Positions 30,081-41,530 of a stretch of 64,000 nucleotides of DNA are shown here, in pieces. Location: NCBI GenBank assembly GCA_034670405.1, contig JAXDDX010000014.1:2901001-2965000 (forward strand), read 5' to 3'. The position numbers and the translations under genes were made by a program. The notes beneath the pieces are model-generated. The model saw only the letters and a program-made list of their open reading frames with translations. It made no database searches and was not told where the DNA came from. Source of the DNA: Hoplostethus atlanticus. Taxonomy: Eukaryota; Chordata; Actinopteri; Trachichthyiformes; Trachichthyidae. The stretch's first letter is position 1. Every line of letters begins with the position of its first letter.

Positions 30081-31117
30081 CTATGTACAATGAGCTAATA
30101 AAACAACAACAACAGGGTGAATGAAGACCCAGATGTGAAGCAGAGGTTTAACCCTTAGGAGTCTTGGGCTATTTGAATACTTCTGATTTTGCCTTTATAT
30201 ACCACATTAAAAAATGTTTACCATGCCAATGTTTGGTATCTTTTTTTTCAGCACAACATCACCTATATGACCTGACAATTATTATTTCACTTTGACATAC
30301 TGTATCAACACATTGGACCCAAAAAACACACAAAACACATAAAATTGGATTTGGAAAATTATGTTTTTTTTACTATAAAACATGCTCAATGAAGCATTTT
30401 AGAGGTTGCAAATGTAAACACAAGTTGCAAATGTGAACATATAACATATAAAATGTGAACAACTATTTACAACAAAGGGTTAGGGTTAGGGTTAGTTGAA
30501 AGAACGAGTCGATGTCCAGCCTGTAGAGCAGAGTCAGCAGATTCAGGCATTTTTTTCTGTTTCGTTTATTATCCTATCTCCATTTTTACTTGGTCTATCA
30601 AAATCAAACAAAACTGGCATTTCAAGCCAGCACTTTCGACGGAAGTGGACGGCAATGCTCAATGTGACTTCGTTTTTATGCTGTGACGTCTTGAACCAGT
30701 GGTGTGATCGGCAACTCCTGAGGGGTTAAAGGCCAAATGAATTCACAAATAGTAAGTGGAGGGGTGTTTTCACACTGTTGTCAAATTGCCACTCCCTTTT
30801 ATTTACTTTAAACAAGCTATATGTAACAGTTTAAAATATCATTGTCCAATTAATTGCAATACCTTGGTACAATTACCGTTAACAAATATAGATGATTGAG
30901 AAGCTAGCCTCTATCTCACACCGGTAATACTGTTAGTGCTAGTGTTTCTCAAAATGAAGACCATTTCCCATGAACCCTGTTGCTTCCGGTCCCCCTTCCC
31001 TAGTTGCTCCAGGTGTTTTTCTCTTTAGCATTACTGAAGAACATAAACATGTTGGAAGTGATTTTTCCATAGGCCTTTCACTCCATGCACATAATTTTTA
31101 TTTTTTCCCAATCACCC
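30081..31117. other. Intergenic DNA with a tiny telomere-like repeat
   Basis: Three GGGTTA units lie at 30477-30495. The segment 30805-31080 starts with AAGCTATATGTAACAGTTT, similar in style to TTAA MITE ends, but no partner end was found. Confidence 0.45.
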
Positions 31118-31481
31118 TTAAAGGAGAATTCCGGGATTTTTAAACCTGGCCTCTATATCCACAAAATCACCTATTATACCGCAAAATAGGTCCAGAAAGT
31201 TTCGGAATTGCTCCGGTAGATCGGCTCAGTCGGCAGTCGCGAAATGGGTTCAATGGCTGCAACGTAATCCTGTGGGGCAAGTGCGCGCGGTCAAAGTACG
31301 TCCACTAAAAGTGCTTGATTTTGCCACTGACAGGCTCAGCAGCTACAGAAATAGACCTTTTTTTAACCAGAAAACTAAAGTCTAGCTCAAGGAGAAGTCC
31401 CGCTCTGAAATGGACGGTGGACAAAGGTAGTCTATAGCGAGAGGGTTCACTTGTTGCGGGAAGAGGACGGTAGAAACCTGA

Positions 31482-31562
31482 CAAAGGTATTCTATGAAAG
31501 CTGCTCAAAGTCTTCCTCAACATTTTGTTAGCACAGTTCGGAAATGCGCAAAAACGAACCAT
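31482..31562 (-). pseudogene. Truncated THAP-like N-terminus, left arm
   Basis: The minus-strand frame starts MVRFCAFPNCANKMLRKTLS and then reads SFHRIPL. C-x4-C spacing followed by SFHR-I/F-P is the first half of the C2CH THAP zinc finger found in P-type and Kolobok transposases and THAP proteins. The conserved tryptophan and the closing C..H pair do not follow; the sequence instead runs into terminal-repeat DNA. It is therefore a fragment, probably of the first exon of the parent transposase. Confidence 0.6.
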
Positions 31563-31871
31563 TGTTGTTTTTTTTTATCTTTGGGAAAAAACAAATACTC
31601 TGAACAAGTCAACCCTCTTGCTTTCATAGACTACCTTTGTCACGTTTCCACGTCCTCTTCCTGCAACAACTCTCGCGAGAGTTCAGAGTTCAGAGTTGTT
31701 GCAGGAAGAGGACGTGGAAATGTGACAAAGGTAGTCTATGAAAGCGAGAGGGTTGACTTGTTGCAGGAAGAGGATGGTGGAAACATAAATCAGCGTTGGA
31801 GACATGTGTTGGAGTATAGAAAGCGTAGTTTAGAGTATTTGTTTTTTCCCAAAGATAAAAAAACAACAACA

Positions 31872-31952
31872 ATGGTTTGTTTTTGCGCATTTCTGAACTG
31901 TGCTAACAAAATGTTGAGGAAGACTTTGCGCAGCTTTCATAGAATACCTTTG
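31872..31952 (+). pseudogene. Truncated THAP-like N-terminus, right arm
   Basis: The mirror copy of the left-arm frame: MVCFCAFLNCANKMLRKTLR then SFHRIPL. It differs by R3C, P8L and S20R, so the two arms have diverged little. The later THAP residues are also absent. The longer open frame that runs through the palindrome (31494-32138) is an accident of the foldback, not a gene. Confidence 0.6.
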
Positions 31953-32364
31953 TCAGGTTTCTACCGTCCTCTTCCCGCAACAAGTGAACCCTCTCGCTAT
32001 AGACTACCTTTGTCCACCGTCCATTTCAGAGCGGGACTTCTCCTTGAGCTAGACTTTAGTTTTCTGGTTAAAAAAAGGTCTATTTCTGTAGCGATCCTTT
32101 CAGTAATGTTGTCAGACCCTTGTCAGACACACGAATAACAATCTGAGCCTGTCAGTGGCAAAATCAAGCACTTTTAGTGGACGTACTTTGACCGCGCGCA
32201 CTTGCCCCACAGGATTACGTTGCAGCCATTGAGCCCGTTTCGCGACTGCCGACTGAGCCAATCTACCGGAGCAATTCCGAAACTTTTTGGACCTATTTTG
32301 CGGTATAATAGGCGATTTTGTGGATATAGAGGCCAGGTTTAAAAATCCTGGAATTCTCCTTTAA

Positions 32365-33429
32365 TAAAGCAATTGAATATTCTATTTCGAGTATTGGAGA
32401 GGATATAATACATTTCTGTTTGTTTATACAGAATTTGCCTATACAAGAAAGTTTAAAATATACCATATTCAAGAGAAGAGTTACCTTGCTTTTCATAGAC
32501 AAATATATTGCTTAAGGTTTATCCCAGTACTAGCCGAGTTTGAATGCAGCTCCACCACATCTCCCTTCTCTGCCTCTATCACCAAAGCTTCTCCTTGCCA
32601 TGCCCAAATGAAATACAGAAAAAAACATAGTGATACATGCGACATGTATGCATATATATTTTTGTTTATTTCTCTGCCAGCACAAAATCAGGCTGAGGTT
32701 TTTCCAAAAAAGTGGGATAGTGTGAACATATTATATAGGATTATGTGAAGGAAAAAGAACGCTTGCAAATGGTTGACATTAAGGATTATTTTGCACATAA
32801 TATTATAGAGCATAAAGGCCAATCTCCTCAGTATAGCTACAAGCACAGATGCAGACCTCAAATCAACTTTCAGTGGAAGGTCTTCAAAGGTTTTCCTTAA
32901 CAGTTTAATTGGTTTACTTTATCATCAATCAATTGATCAAAAGAAAAAGCTTACATTATCTACTAAATAATGAACTGGCCATGCCAAAAATATCTTATTG
33001 TAAAAGTAAATGCACAGTACTGCATTTATCATTTGATAGCTTTTAATTGAATAGGCTTGAATGCATGGCTTATGTTGCATCAGTAAACATATTCTGTGAG
33101 GTTACTATTAATATAAGGCATTGATTACGTAATAACAGTTACGCTCCTCTGCTTCAATAATGGGGCTCTAAAGTGTATAGGCCTGCATTAGCGTACATAC
33201 TAGAATATAGGAGTTGTTAGGCCCTCTCTCAACAATTAAAATTGTCATTATGCAGATGACAAAAGTCTTAATTTATGGAAAATTGAATGGGTGTTCTATA
33301 GGCAGTTGTTCATAAGAAATATGTACTTGGTCTTGGTATTGTAAAAAACAATTTCAGACAAGTGATATCCATGATTTATTTCAGAATATAGGATATCAAG
33401 TGTATATTTTAAAGGAAAAAGTTCATATT
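32365..33429. other. Intergenic DNA, nothing recognised
   Basis: AT-rich, with no repeat ends or coding motifs found. Confidence 0.45.
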
Positions 33430-33885
33430 AATGTTATTAAAGAGCTAATTTGTAGTCAGTTCAATAAAAAACAATGGTAACAGATATGGATATGGAATAA
33501 ACCTCAACATAAAGCAAAAAGTGTGGTTAAAAATACATTTTGTACGGAAAATTATGTGAATTATAGCCCAAGACCAGGGATATTACCTCTCCATGTCAAA
33601 ATTGGGCATTATCTTGGTACTGCTGAGGTATATAGATTCAGTCATTTGAATGCTCGAAATGAAATGGAATATCAAATAAATTTAGCTTCATATTGTCATA
33701 TTGTATTCATGGTAAGGCTTTGTTTAATAAGATTAATAGAGAAATAGATTTTCTGTCTCTGGAGGATTCTGAAGAGCTGCAGTGGCTGTTTGACAATGAA
33801 ACACTTGCTGATTATTACAGAGAAGGAACAGAAAATAATTTGCATTTTTCTTTGATTGTGACTAACTTCATTTGTCTGTGAAAAT
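33430..33885 (+). mobile_element. LINE ORF2 C-terminal remnant
   Basis: Plus-strand frames give VKNTFCTENYVNY, then PLHVKIGHYLGTAEVYRFS, and after a frameshift KALFNKINREIDFLSLEDSE and LQWLFDNE. This resembles the C-terminal Cys/His-containing tail of certain fish LINE ORF2 proteins (pattern GRY.GT...RLC.LC....EDE.HF...C..Y). The cysteines that normally follow R-L are replaced here (FSHLNA), and at least one frameshift is present. The clade cannot be fixed from this short piece. Confidence 0.6.
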
Positions 33886-35085
33886 TAGTATTTGGGAAGT
33901 TATATGTTTATATATAATTTGTGCTGTCTTGTTTGTGGAGTGGTTGGTCAGTTAGGAGACATGGACATACAGTATTAAGGCCTTTCCCACCCGGCACCCA
34001 GCAATTGCTCGTAGTTCTGTTTAAAATATAATGTGGGTTACTATATAATCAGTCTGATGTAGAATGGACTATTTCCTATGTCATATGAGTTAGTCACCGC
34101 CCTGAGATTATTTAAATGAAAAGTAAGTAATTTTGTCTTAATTGACTGTGCAATTACCTGAAACACAAAACAAAAAACAGCAGATAGTAAAAATCAACAT
34201 TCAATGGTGGGTTGACCTTACAAATACTACATTTATAGCATGTTGCAAAAATATAAAACGGTTATATTAATAAATAAAATAAAAAAATAAAATGTCAGAA
34301 AAAAGTAGAATGCTGAAAATCTGATGACATTGAAATGCTTTTATCACAAACTGCATGTGTCACATATCTGATCCAGTATGAAAAAGAAAAATAGATGACC
34401 TGTCTCTGTCAAGCTACTATAGCAGGTTTGAGTTTGAGATAACTCGATAACTGGAAACTTGTTTCTCTAAACATTTTACTTTTTTAAGTAAAAGTTTGTA
34501 GTTTTGTAGTTTTTAATTATTGTTAATAGCTGTTTGTGTATCTTTGTTGTTTAAATGATTAGCCCAGGAAATTAATGTCTCTATGTCATCATATTTCCAG
34601 CCTGCACCCTAAAAACGTTGGGTGGGAGAAGTTTCCATAAAAATTACACAAGGAATATCAAATGAATGTAGCCCACATTTTATTTTTGTGTGGAATAAGT
34701 AGTTTTTAGGGCTTCATACACTAAACTCAGATTTTTGTTGTAATGGCATTAGGGTAACTTCACTTGACTCTTTATTCTGTTACTCTTTATTGTGTTCAAG
34801 AAAGCAACACTAGTCAGGCAAAGTCTTTTTCTCACTCCACCATTGGTTCTTGCAGCACAGCCACAACAGAGATGCTCAACTGTGGCTAATGCTCCTGCTA
34901 AGCTAATAAGCTCTTGCTAATGAGGACTAGAGATAATGTCCAGAAGGTGATCCTGCTAGTGGATCGATAGCTCACCACGAGGAGTCAGCACGGGGTTCAT
35001 GATGACTCATACTCTCTGCACCACTGGGAAAACTGAGCTTTCAGCATCAAGGCCTGCTGCTCCAGACAACAGTGTCCACGGTCAG
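33886..35085. other. Intergenic DNA, nothing recognised
   Basis: No recognised repeat ends or coding motifs. A purine/AT-rich patch lies at 34268-34310. Confidence 0.45.
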
Positions 35086-35167
35086 AAATTTGATTTAACC
35101 CTTTTCATAGGACATTGGGGTGCCAAATTGTTTTTTTAGAAGTTTAACTTTTACTTAATCTTTAGAC

Positions 35168-35205
<38 letters not shown>

Positions 35206-35410
35206 TACTGTAGATGGATAGCATTACACACTATATGTTGTCATATCTACTTAAATATTTCTGTGAGAAGGCTAACTCTTGCGTACAAATTTGATTTAAC
35301 CCTTTTCATAGGACATTGGGGTGCCAAATAGTTTTTTTAGAAGTTTAACTTTTAACTTTTTCAGACTACTGTCTGTAGACGACAGACAGACAGAGATAGA
35401 TGGATAGATG

Positions 35411-35442
<32 letters not shown>

Positions 35443-35497
35443 TGTTGTCATATCTACTTTAATATTTCTGTGAGAAGGCTAACTCTTGCATACAAAT
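35086..35497 (+). repeat. 201-bp tandem duplication with different internal microsatellites
   Basis: Two consecutive copies start AAATTTGATTTAACCCTTTT at 35086 and 35287 and each ends TGTGAGAAGGCTAACTCTTG. Copy 1 contains (GACA)n at 35168-35205; copy 2 contains a short GACA stretch followed by (GATA)n at 35379-35442. Flanking blocks (ATAGGACATTGGGGTGCCAA, TATGTTGTCATATCTACTT) are nearly identical, so the duplication is recent compared with most repeats here. Confidence 0.95.
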
Positions 35498-36699
35498 ATA
35501 AGGAAATGGGTCTCACAGGATAATAACCATTCAACAGATCTAATCATGCCTTTGAAATGCTCTGGGACCACAGATGAAAGGGGGCAGAATCAGGGGACAC
35601 ACACACCAAGGTGTTATTTTCTCTCTTTGAAAATCATCTATTGCTGATTCTCCCTAAACGATTTACTTGCATATCCTTTATTACTAATTTGTTTAAAATC
35701 CAGGTCTTAATGTGTTGCCTGATAAAAAAATATTACACAATGATTACACTGAGGTAATGCAGTTTCATCAAGATAAACAAGCAACACTATTGTATATACC
35801 CAAGTTTCTGTTGTGATCGTAATTTAGTTGTACGTTACAGTTTTTAAATGCTATCGCATGCAATGTCATAGCTTGTGTGTGAGGTACACTGTAGGCAGAT
35901 GAAAAATAAGGTCACTTTGCTCACATTAGCACAGCAAGCAAAGAGATGAATAATTAATCATGTATTTATAATTCATGGATGTTTAAGACAAATGTGCAAT
36001 TATTGTAAAGAAGCAAAAATCATACAGTTTTTTCACATGTAAGACCTTGGCATTTTGATTCCTGTCCTAAACACAACGATAAAATAGCAATGTAACCAAA
36101 ATGAGAACTGCTGATGGGGTATTACAGGTGTTAATACACATGTCATTCAAAATAGCTCAAATGTTATCTTAAATTCCAAATAATCTACATTGTGGTGTCT
36201 TCAAAGCAGAGTTTTGAAAATATGAATGATGTCATTTTTAGTGCAAGTTCATGAGGATAAAAGCTTTGAAAATGTGTGTGTGTGCGTGCATTTTTCCTTG
36301 TGTCTGTCCACCAAGAAACCCTTCAAGATAGATAAGAATTTAAATAAATTATTATGCCCGGTGGTATGACATGGTGGTACAGAAATTACTCTTTACCCTA
36401 CCCCTATGAGCCTGACAGGGCGCTGTACTTATAGATCAAAGTTGAAAAGTTTATAACCCCGACTTTGTGGTTCCTATAATTATGAAATAGGGTACATATA
36501 TGTACAACTGACATTGCTGTATAATGATGGAATTTACGCCATTTTTTTCCGTAAGGTTTTCTCAATGTTTGCCCTATCTACACCAGACAGTCATCTTTCA
36601 AAGTTTATGAACACCTACAGGGGGTGGTCATTATTTCATATAGTATATGAAGATAACCCAACTACAGAACGTGCACAAATAAATATGATATACATTCAT
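35498..36699. other. Intergenic DNA, nothing recognised
   Basis: No recognised repeat ends or exon-like frames. Confidence 0.45.
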
Positions 36700-37285
36700 T
36701 GATTATTTCAGATATTCCTGTTTGCAAAAATATGGTGAACTCCTTCAATCAAGAACACCTCCTCTAGCAGTGATGACTTGGAGTAAACACTTCCTATAGG
36801 CACACACTGATCCGTCTCTGGTATCTTCCTTGAGGGATTTTCACCCACTCCTCCTTATAATAATAATAATACATTTATTTTATATAGCGCTTTTCTGAGT
36901 ACCCAAAGACGCTTGACATTAAAATCACAAAGAATAAAAACACAACCAAAATTACGATAAAATAACTTACAGAACTCGGCCAACTCTGTGAAGTTTGAAG
37001 GCGTCTCACATGTGCAACTGCTCCAGCATCTCAATTGGATTTAGGTCAGGTGCTAGAATACTTAGGATCATTGTCTTGGTGAACAGCTACTTTCGACCCA
37101 GCTCTCGTGCTCAGATTGATGGCCTGACATTCTGTTCATGGATTCTCTGGTATCCCTCAGAATTCATGGTTCCCTTAATGATGTTGAGTCATCCAGGTCC
37201 AGAGGAAGGAAAATGGTACCAGACCAAGACACTCCCATCATCATGCTTGACCGTACGGATATGGTTATTTTGGTGGTGGACAGTT
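36700..37285 (-). pseudogene. Tc1-like transposase fragment split by a LINE/SINE tail
   Basis: On the minus strand, from about 37265 down, the sequence reads TVKHDDGSVLVWYHF, GTMNSEGYQRIH, and, after a frameshift, a decayed Asp motif near 37070 and LAPDLNPIEMLEQL at about 37030-37060. These are the central and C-terminal parts of a Tc1 transposase, with multiple frameshifts. The sequence is interrupted at 36858-36969 by an unrelated LINE/SINE tail and then resumes. No terminal repeats were identified. It belongs to a different subfamily from the element at 14451. Confidence 0.75.
36858..36969 (-). mobile_element. LINE/SINE 3' tail inserted in the Tc1 fragment
   Basis: Read on the minus strand it ends AGAAAAGCGCTATATAAAAT and AAATGTATTATTATTATTA, the typical fish LINE tail with a trinucleotide run. 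CTTA occurs at both junctions (36854-36857 and 36966-36969), a possible 4-bp target duplication. Removing the insert restores a continuous Tc1-like sequence. Confidence 0.7.
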
Positions 37286-37504
37286 TTGGGTTGTTGCTAA
37301 ACATGCCATTTATTATTGCTTTAATTATTGTTCAAGTAATATTATTTATAGCATTCACTAATCTTAGTAAACTGTTAAAAGACAAAGGTAATTGTTAATT
37401 ATTTGATAGTTAACAATGAACTAATATTAACTAATAATAAATAAATAGCCTGCAACTGTAATAATAATAATAATAACTCTTAACAACTTGTTCATCTATC
37501 CTTT
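37286..37504. repeat. AT-rich DNA with an (AAT)n run
   Basis: (AAT)n at about 37459-37475; the rest is unassigned. Confidence 0.6.
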
Positions 37505-37815
37505 TTGTACCCACTTACTCAGGTCAGGATTGTGTTGGTAACAGGGTAAGCACAGCAGCTAGGCATCCTTTCCCACCACACCTCCCTCTAGCTCCTACTT
37601 CCCTAGGTGCTCCCAAGCCATCTGGGACATGTAGTTCCTACAGCATGACCTAGGTCTGCCCCATAGGCTGTCCCTGGAACACCTCCAAAGGGAGTCACAG
37701 GTGGCATTTTTACCTTGTGCCATTGTTACCACCTTATCTAGCTCCTCTCAATGTAGTATCATTCTTTTGGTCACTACCCTAAGCTTGTGACCATAGGTGA
37801 GGTCACCCGGTGTCT
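37505..37815 (-). mobile_element. LINE RT C-terminal fragment (RTE/Rex-like)
   Basis: On the minus strand it reads CTATGGTCACAAGCTTAGGG, TAGTGACCAAAAGAATGAT, then GGAGGTGTTCCAGGGACAGC and GGCTTGGGAGCACCTAGGG. This is the diverged form of a block that, in intact fish LINEs, encodes the end of the reverse transcriptase. The middle is shortened by a deletion. The assignment rests on remembered consensus, and stop codons fill every frame. Confidence 0.6.
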
Positions 37816-40134
37816 TGAGAGCTTTGCTTTGCGGCTCACAATGCCGCAGCGCTTAACTGGTGGTTAATCTCTTTTACCCTCAATCATGAATAAGACTCTG
37901 AGATTATGTTGATCACATGCTCAGCTACACCAATTTGAGATTTTTTGGGCGAGAGACAGGATTTTGAAAGAGTTAAGTGATTGTAGAATGCTATTACTAT
38001 ATTTCTGATCAGTGCGTGGGACATGTCCCTTCAATAATCTTGCTTGGTGGCGTAATGAGCGGTAAATTTAAGTGGAGACGTGTTATGTGTGTGTGTAGGA
38101 GTGGTAAAGTCACGTAATGTGCAGTACATGGCATTACATCAAAAGCCATTCAACAAAATGTATGTGATTGTATGTATGTATGTATGTTTTTTGTTTTTTA
38201 AAAATATAGGAATGATAAAGTCAAGTCAAAGGCCCAGCATATAATGTAGAATCGCTTGGACTGATCATATGTGTGCAACCTATACATATGATGATCTTAT
38301 GATGAAATCTCTGCTACAAATGATCAGAATTCTTCTAGAAGCAGTAATGTCACTTCATCGCTCTTCTTGGTGTTACTTGACAAACCTAGTAATTTATGAG
38401 AGTAGAATGAATATGTAAATGCAGAATAATTGATGAACACACCACTTCATTACATTTTAAGAGGCACTGAAATATTTAGAAGTTGAGTGATGTAGTATAA
38501 GAAAAATCTGAGATCTGGCACTCTATAATTACTGAATGATGTGTCAAAGTGGACTATGAATTTATCAAAAAAGAAAGTATGTCATTTTATCATTTTATAT
38601 AGATAGATTGATTCAGACATCAGCTATCTCTAAACTATACATGTGCTGAGTGCTCTCCACTCAACATGGCAGCATTTCTGATGATGAAGAGTATCCATCA
38701 TGCACCTGACAAAGAATTAATGAGAGGACACACTTATTAAAATTTCATGATGCTATGAAAATGAGGAGTATCCACACTGACACATTGTTTGAAAGTAAGC
38801 CTGTTTCCTTCTATCTCATCTGATCTGTTGTACAAGATACACTCAACACACATGTAGCCCTGGTAATTGGCTGTCTTAATTACAAATCGTGGCGTGGTTA
38901 AAACATCAGTATAGAGAAGATAATAGGCAGTTAACTTGGACATGAATTGGTCCTCATGCCAGGATGCCAATTACCAATTGTTCTGTTCAAACTCATTACT
39001 GCAATTTATGGAGGTATTTTCTTAGAGAGTTTAAGATGAGACAATATCTAATCATCAGTTAATAATCCACAGTATCCACAGTATTCTAAGCCACAGTATT
39101 TATGGGAAAATTAACTGCACTGATTTGGTACATAGAACCAAATTTGACCACTTCTTTGATGCCGCAACCCCATGAACTACATTGCAAGCACTCAATTGAT
39201 TGAAAGATAATTGATAGCTAATAAAAAGATAGATAATAAAAAGACCTCACACAGCTGAAATGGAAGCAAACGTTTGCACTTCAGTAGATCCATTGAGCAT
39301 ACACATATAGCCACACTATAAGCTGTTGTGGTTGTGCTTTTCAGATCAGCAATGTGTAATGTCAAAATGTGTAGTAGTGGTGCAAATTTAAATTGAATGT
39401 GTAAAGGGGTGGGTATATTAGTGGAATTCATGAATTATTGGAAATTAAAGTTTACGTGTGAATTTTTCTAGTTAATCGATAAAATTTACTGCAAGGTCTA
39501 AGTGGGATTAAATTCCAACTATGCCAAATATTAAAGGTTTATAAAGGCCTCAAAACAGTGGTTTAAGTCTTTCTGAAAGGTTTAACCCTTTGTGGTTAAA
39601 GCCCAGATGTGGGCTGAATTGGGAGGGGGGTTAGAATGGGTTTGTTTATATAGTTTATTTTCTTTTGTCTCCCTATCATGGTAGTTGAGTTTTCTTTGTT
39701 GATTGTGTATTTCATGTTGACTTTGTGAAGAGACTGTGAAGCCAGGAGAAGCCAGTCCAATATATGTATGAAATGTTATTTGCCTATTAATTAAGGTCTC
39801 CCTTCAGCCAATGATAATGGGGTCTTCTACACAGTATTTCAGCCTAGGACTTGGACAATGGCGGGGCTTTTTTCTGGTGGTAGGGGGACCCGTAACATCT
39901 CTGGTCGGGTATGTTCATGCTGTGCCATTTTGTTTCATTGGATTTTTTCACACTGTGGTTGCCCATGCAGCTATAAAAAGTAAAACAAGAGTGCTCTAAC
40001 CTATGGTTTGATGCTGCCTTCTTCTTCGCACCACCACTTCCAGAAAAGCAGACCATCCCTGATAGTAGGTTTTTACATGCTAACCCTACAATTTGTTACT
40101 ACGGTTACCACGTATTGTATACAAATCTACTCAT
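37816..40134. other. Intergenic DNA, a short (TATG)n run
   Basis: (TATG)n at 38170-38187. The 39560-40070 part is less AT-rich, with possible promoter-like words (GCAGCTATAAAAAG near 39968), but it has no identified family. Confidence 0.4.
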
Positions 40135-40275
40135 GCTTTGGAGTTTTTCCTTGTCCTTTGTGAGGGTCCAAGGCTGGGGGTGTCGTGTACTAAGTATTTA
40201 TTGTTTTCAAACTGTGAAGCACTTTGAGACTAACGGTGATTAAGGGCTATACAAATAAAATTTTAAATGTGAAAT
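40135..40275 (+). mobile_element. LINE/SINE 3' tail
   Basis: GGAGTTTTTCCTTGTCCTTT followed by GTGAAGCACTTTGAGACTAA and GGGCTATACAAATAAAATT is a well-known teleost retroposon tail. No coding sequence is attached. Confidence 0.75.
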
Positions 40276-41138
40276 GTGATGTTGTGCTCAGAATTACAGT
40301 ATTGAAAGCTGTGCATTTACCCCAGCGTGTGTGCATGAAGCACTTGTTTCCATTAACAGTATGACTGGGCCAAGATCAGGGGCCCCAGAGGTTGCGCAGA
40401 GGTAGAATTAAATATGAAACGTAATTCAAAAGTCAGGCAGGCTTTTCCCTCTCTGAATAAATATTTGTGAAGGTTGGCCATGCCTTGCGGGTAGATTTGT
40501 CCTCAGGCTATTGCAATATTTTCTCCTTAAACCTCTAAAAGTCATTGTAAGTCATCTTAAGTCTTATTGGAAGTAATATGCCTTAAATAGCCTTAATATA
40601 TCAAGGAGCATAAGATTATCCATTTAGAATAGGCTGAATACTGTAACACAGACATCTGTGCTGGTTGACAAAAAATAAAATACTTGATATATAGATATCC
40701 ACTTGATCAATCCAGAAGAAGTGTATAATGTATGTCTTAACAATAGTAAAAAAGCAAACTAGACTAAAGAATGAAAGCTGACCTAAAGAGATTCAAATAT
40801 ATTGCAAGAAGCTCATACTGATTAATGATTTCAGAAGCGAAGAAAATCAATGAGTTGCATGCTGACTTAAATGTTAAATCACAGTATGCCCATTCCTTAA
40901 TCATTTTCATACAACATGGAAAAGGTCATGTCAGTGTTGCATCAATCCACTGTTGACAGGCATTATTTAGATTAAGCAAGCAGACATGGGTCAAATGCTG
41001 TTCGCACATAATTCTTAGCTTTTGTTTTAGGCTGCTTGGAGAAACAGACGGGTGAGAAAAATATGGAGCACCAGAACATTTAGATACTCAAAGGAAAATA
41101 ACTGGAATAATAACCACCCCAACAACGGACTGTTTCAG
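40276..41138. other. Intergenic DNA, nothing recognised
   Basis: No repeat ends or coding motifs found. Confidence 0.45.
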
Positions 41139-41530
41139 CTGTCAGGCAAGCGCCTCCGTAGTCACGCTGCCAAAACAGAGAGACTGAGACGGAGTTTCTT
41201 TCCTCAGGCCATCAGGACTGTGAACTCTGACCTCACCAGGGCCCCCACCAAGACCCACACACTGCCCCTCTTATGCACACACACACTCACACACTTAGGT
41301 AAAGACTACACATAATTTATATTATATTACATACATAAGATTTCCCTTTTTTACCATATTTTTATTTCCAAAGTGCTCTTACTGTAAATATTGTGTTGGT
41401 TTTTTTATTGTAAATAGTGTGAACCTGTTATTTTGCCCTTTGCACATTTCTGTTGAGCATTGCCACTTTACATTTCACTGCACACCTCGTGTGTGTATGT
41501 GACAAATAAACTTCTTGAATCTTGAATCTG
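41139..41530 (+). mobile_element. 5'-truncated L2-like LINE, RT end and 3' tail
   Basis: The plus-strand frame around 41139-41235 reads LRSHAAKTERLRRSFFPQAI then RTVN, matching the SFFPQA.R..N ending of fish L2-group ORF2. The 3' UTR ends GTGACAAATAAACTTCTTGA and TCTTGAATC repeats, the standard L2 3' end. It is shorter and more diverged in sequence from the copy at 5505, so they are independent insertions. Confidence 0.8.

Larger units (their letters stand above)
31118..32364. mobile_element. Palindromic TTAA transposon with mirrored THAP-like frames
   Basis: The element is 31122-32360 (1,239 bp), flanked on both sides by TTAA (31118-31121 and 32361-32364). Its ends are AGGAGAATTCCGGGATTTTT and, inverted, AGGAATTCCAGGATTTTT-like text (AATCCTGGAATTCTCCT). 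The two halves are reverse complements of each other almost throughout, with the centre near TCTCGCGAGA at 31672-31681. The right arm contains about 50 bp (32095-32145) missing from the left arm and an extra stretch near 31760-31835. Each arm encodes, outward-mirrored, the start of a THAP-like zinc finger. TTAA targets plus a THAP domain are hallmarks of the Kolobok superfamily, as I recall it. It looks like an inverted fusion of two 5' ends. Confidence 0.85.

Noticed and set aside
31494..32138. 214-codon plus-strand open frame
   Set aside because: It runs through the centre of the palindrome; its two ends are translations of terminal-repeat DNA. Only the short THAP-like start (31872-31952) has a family motif.
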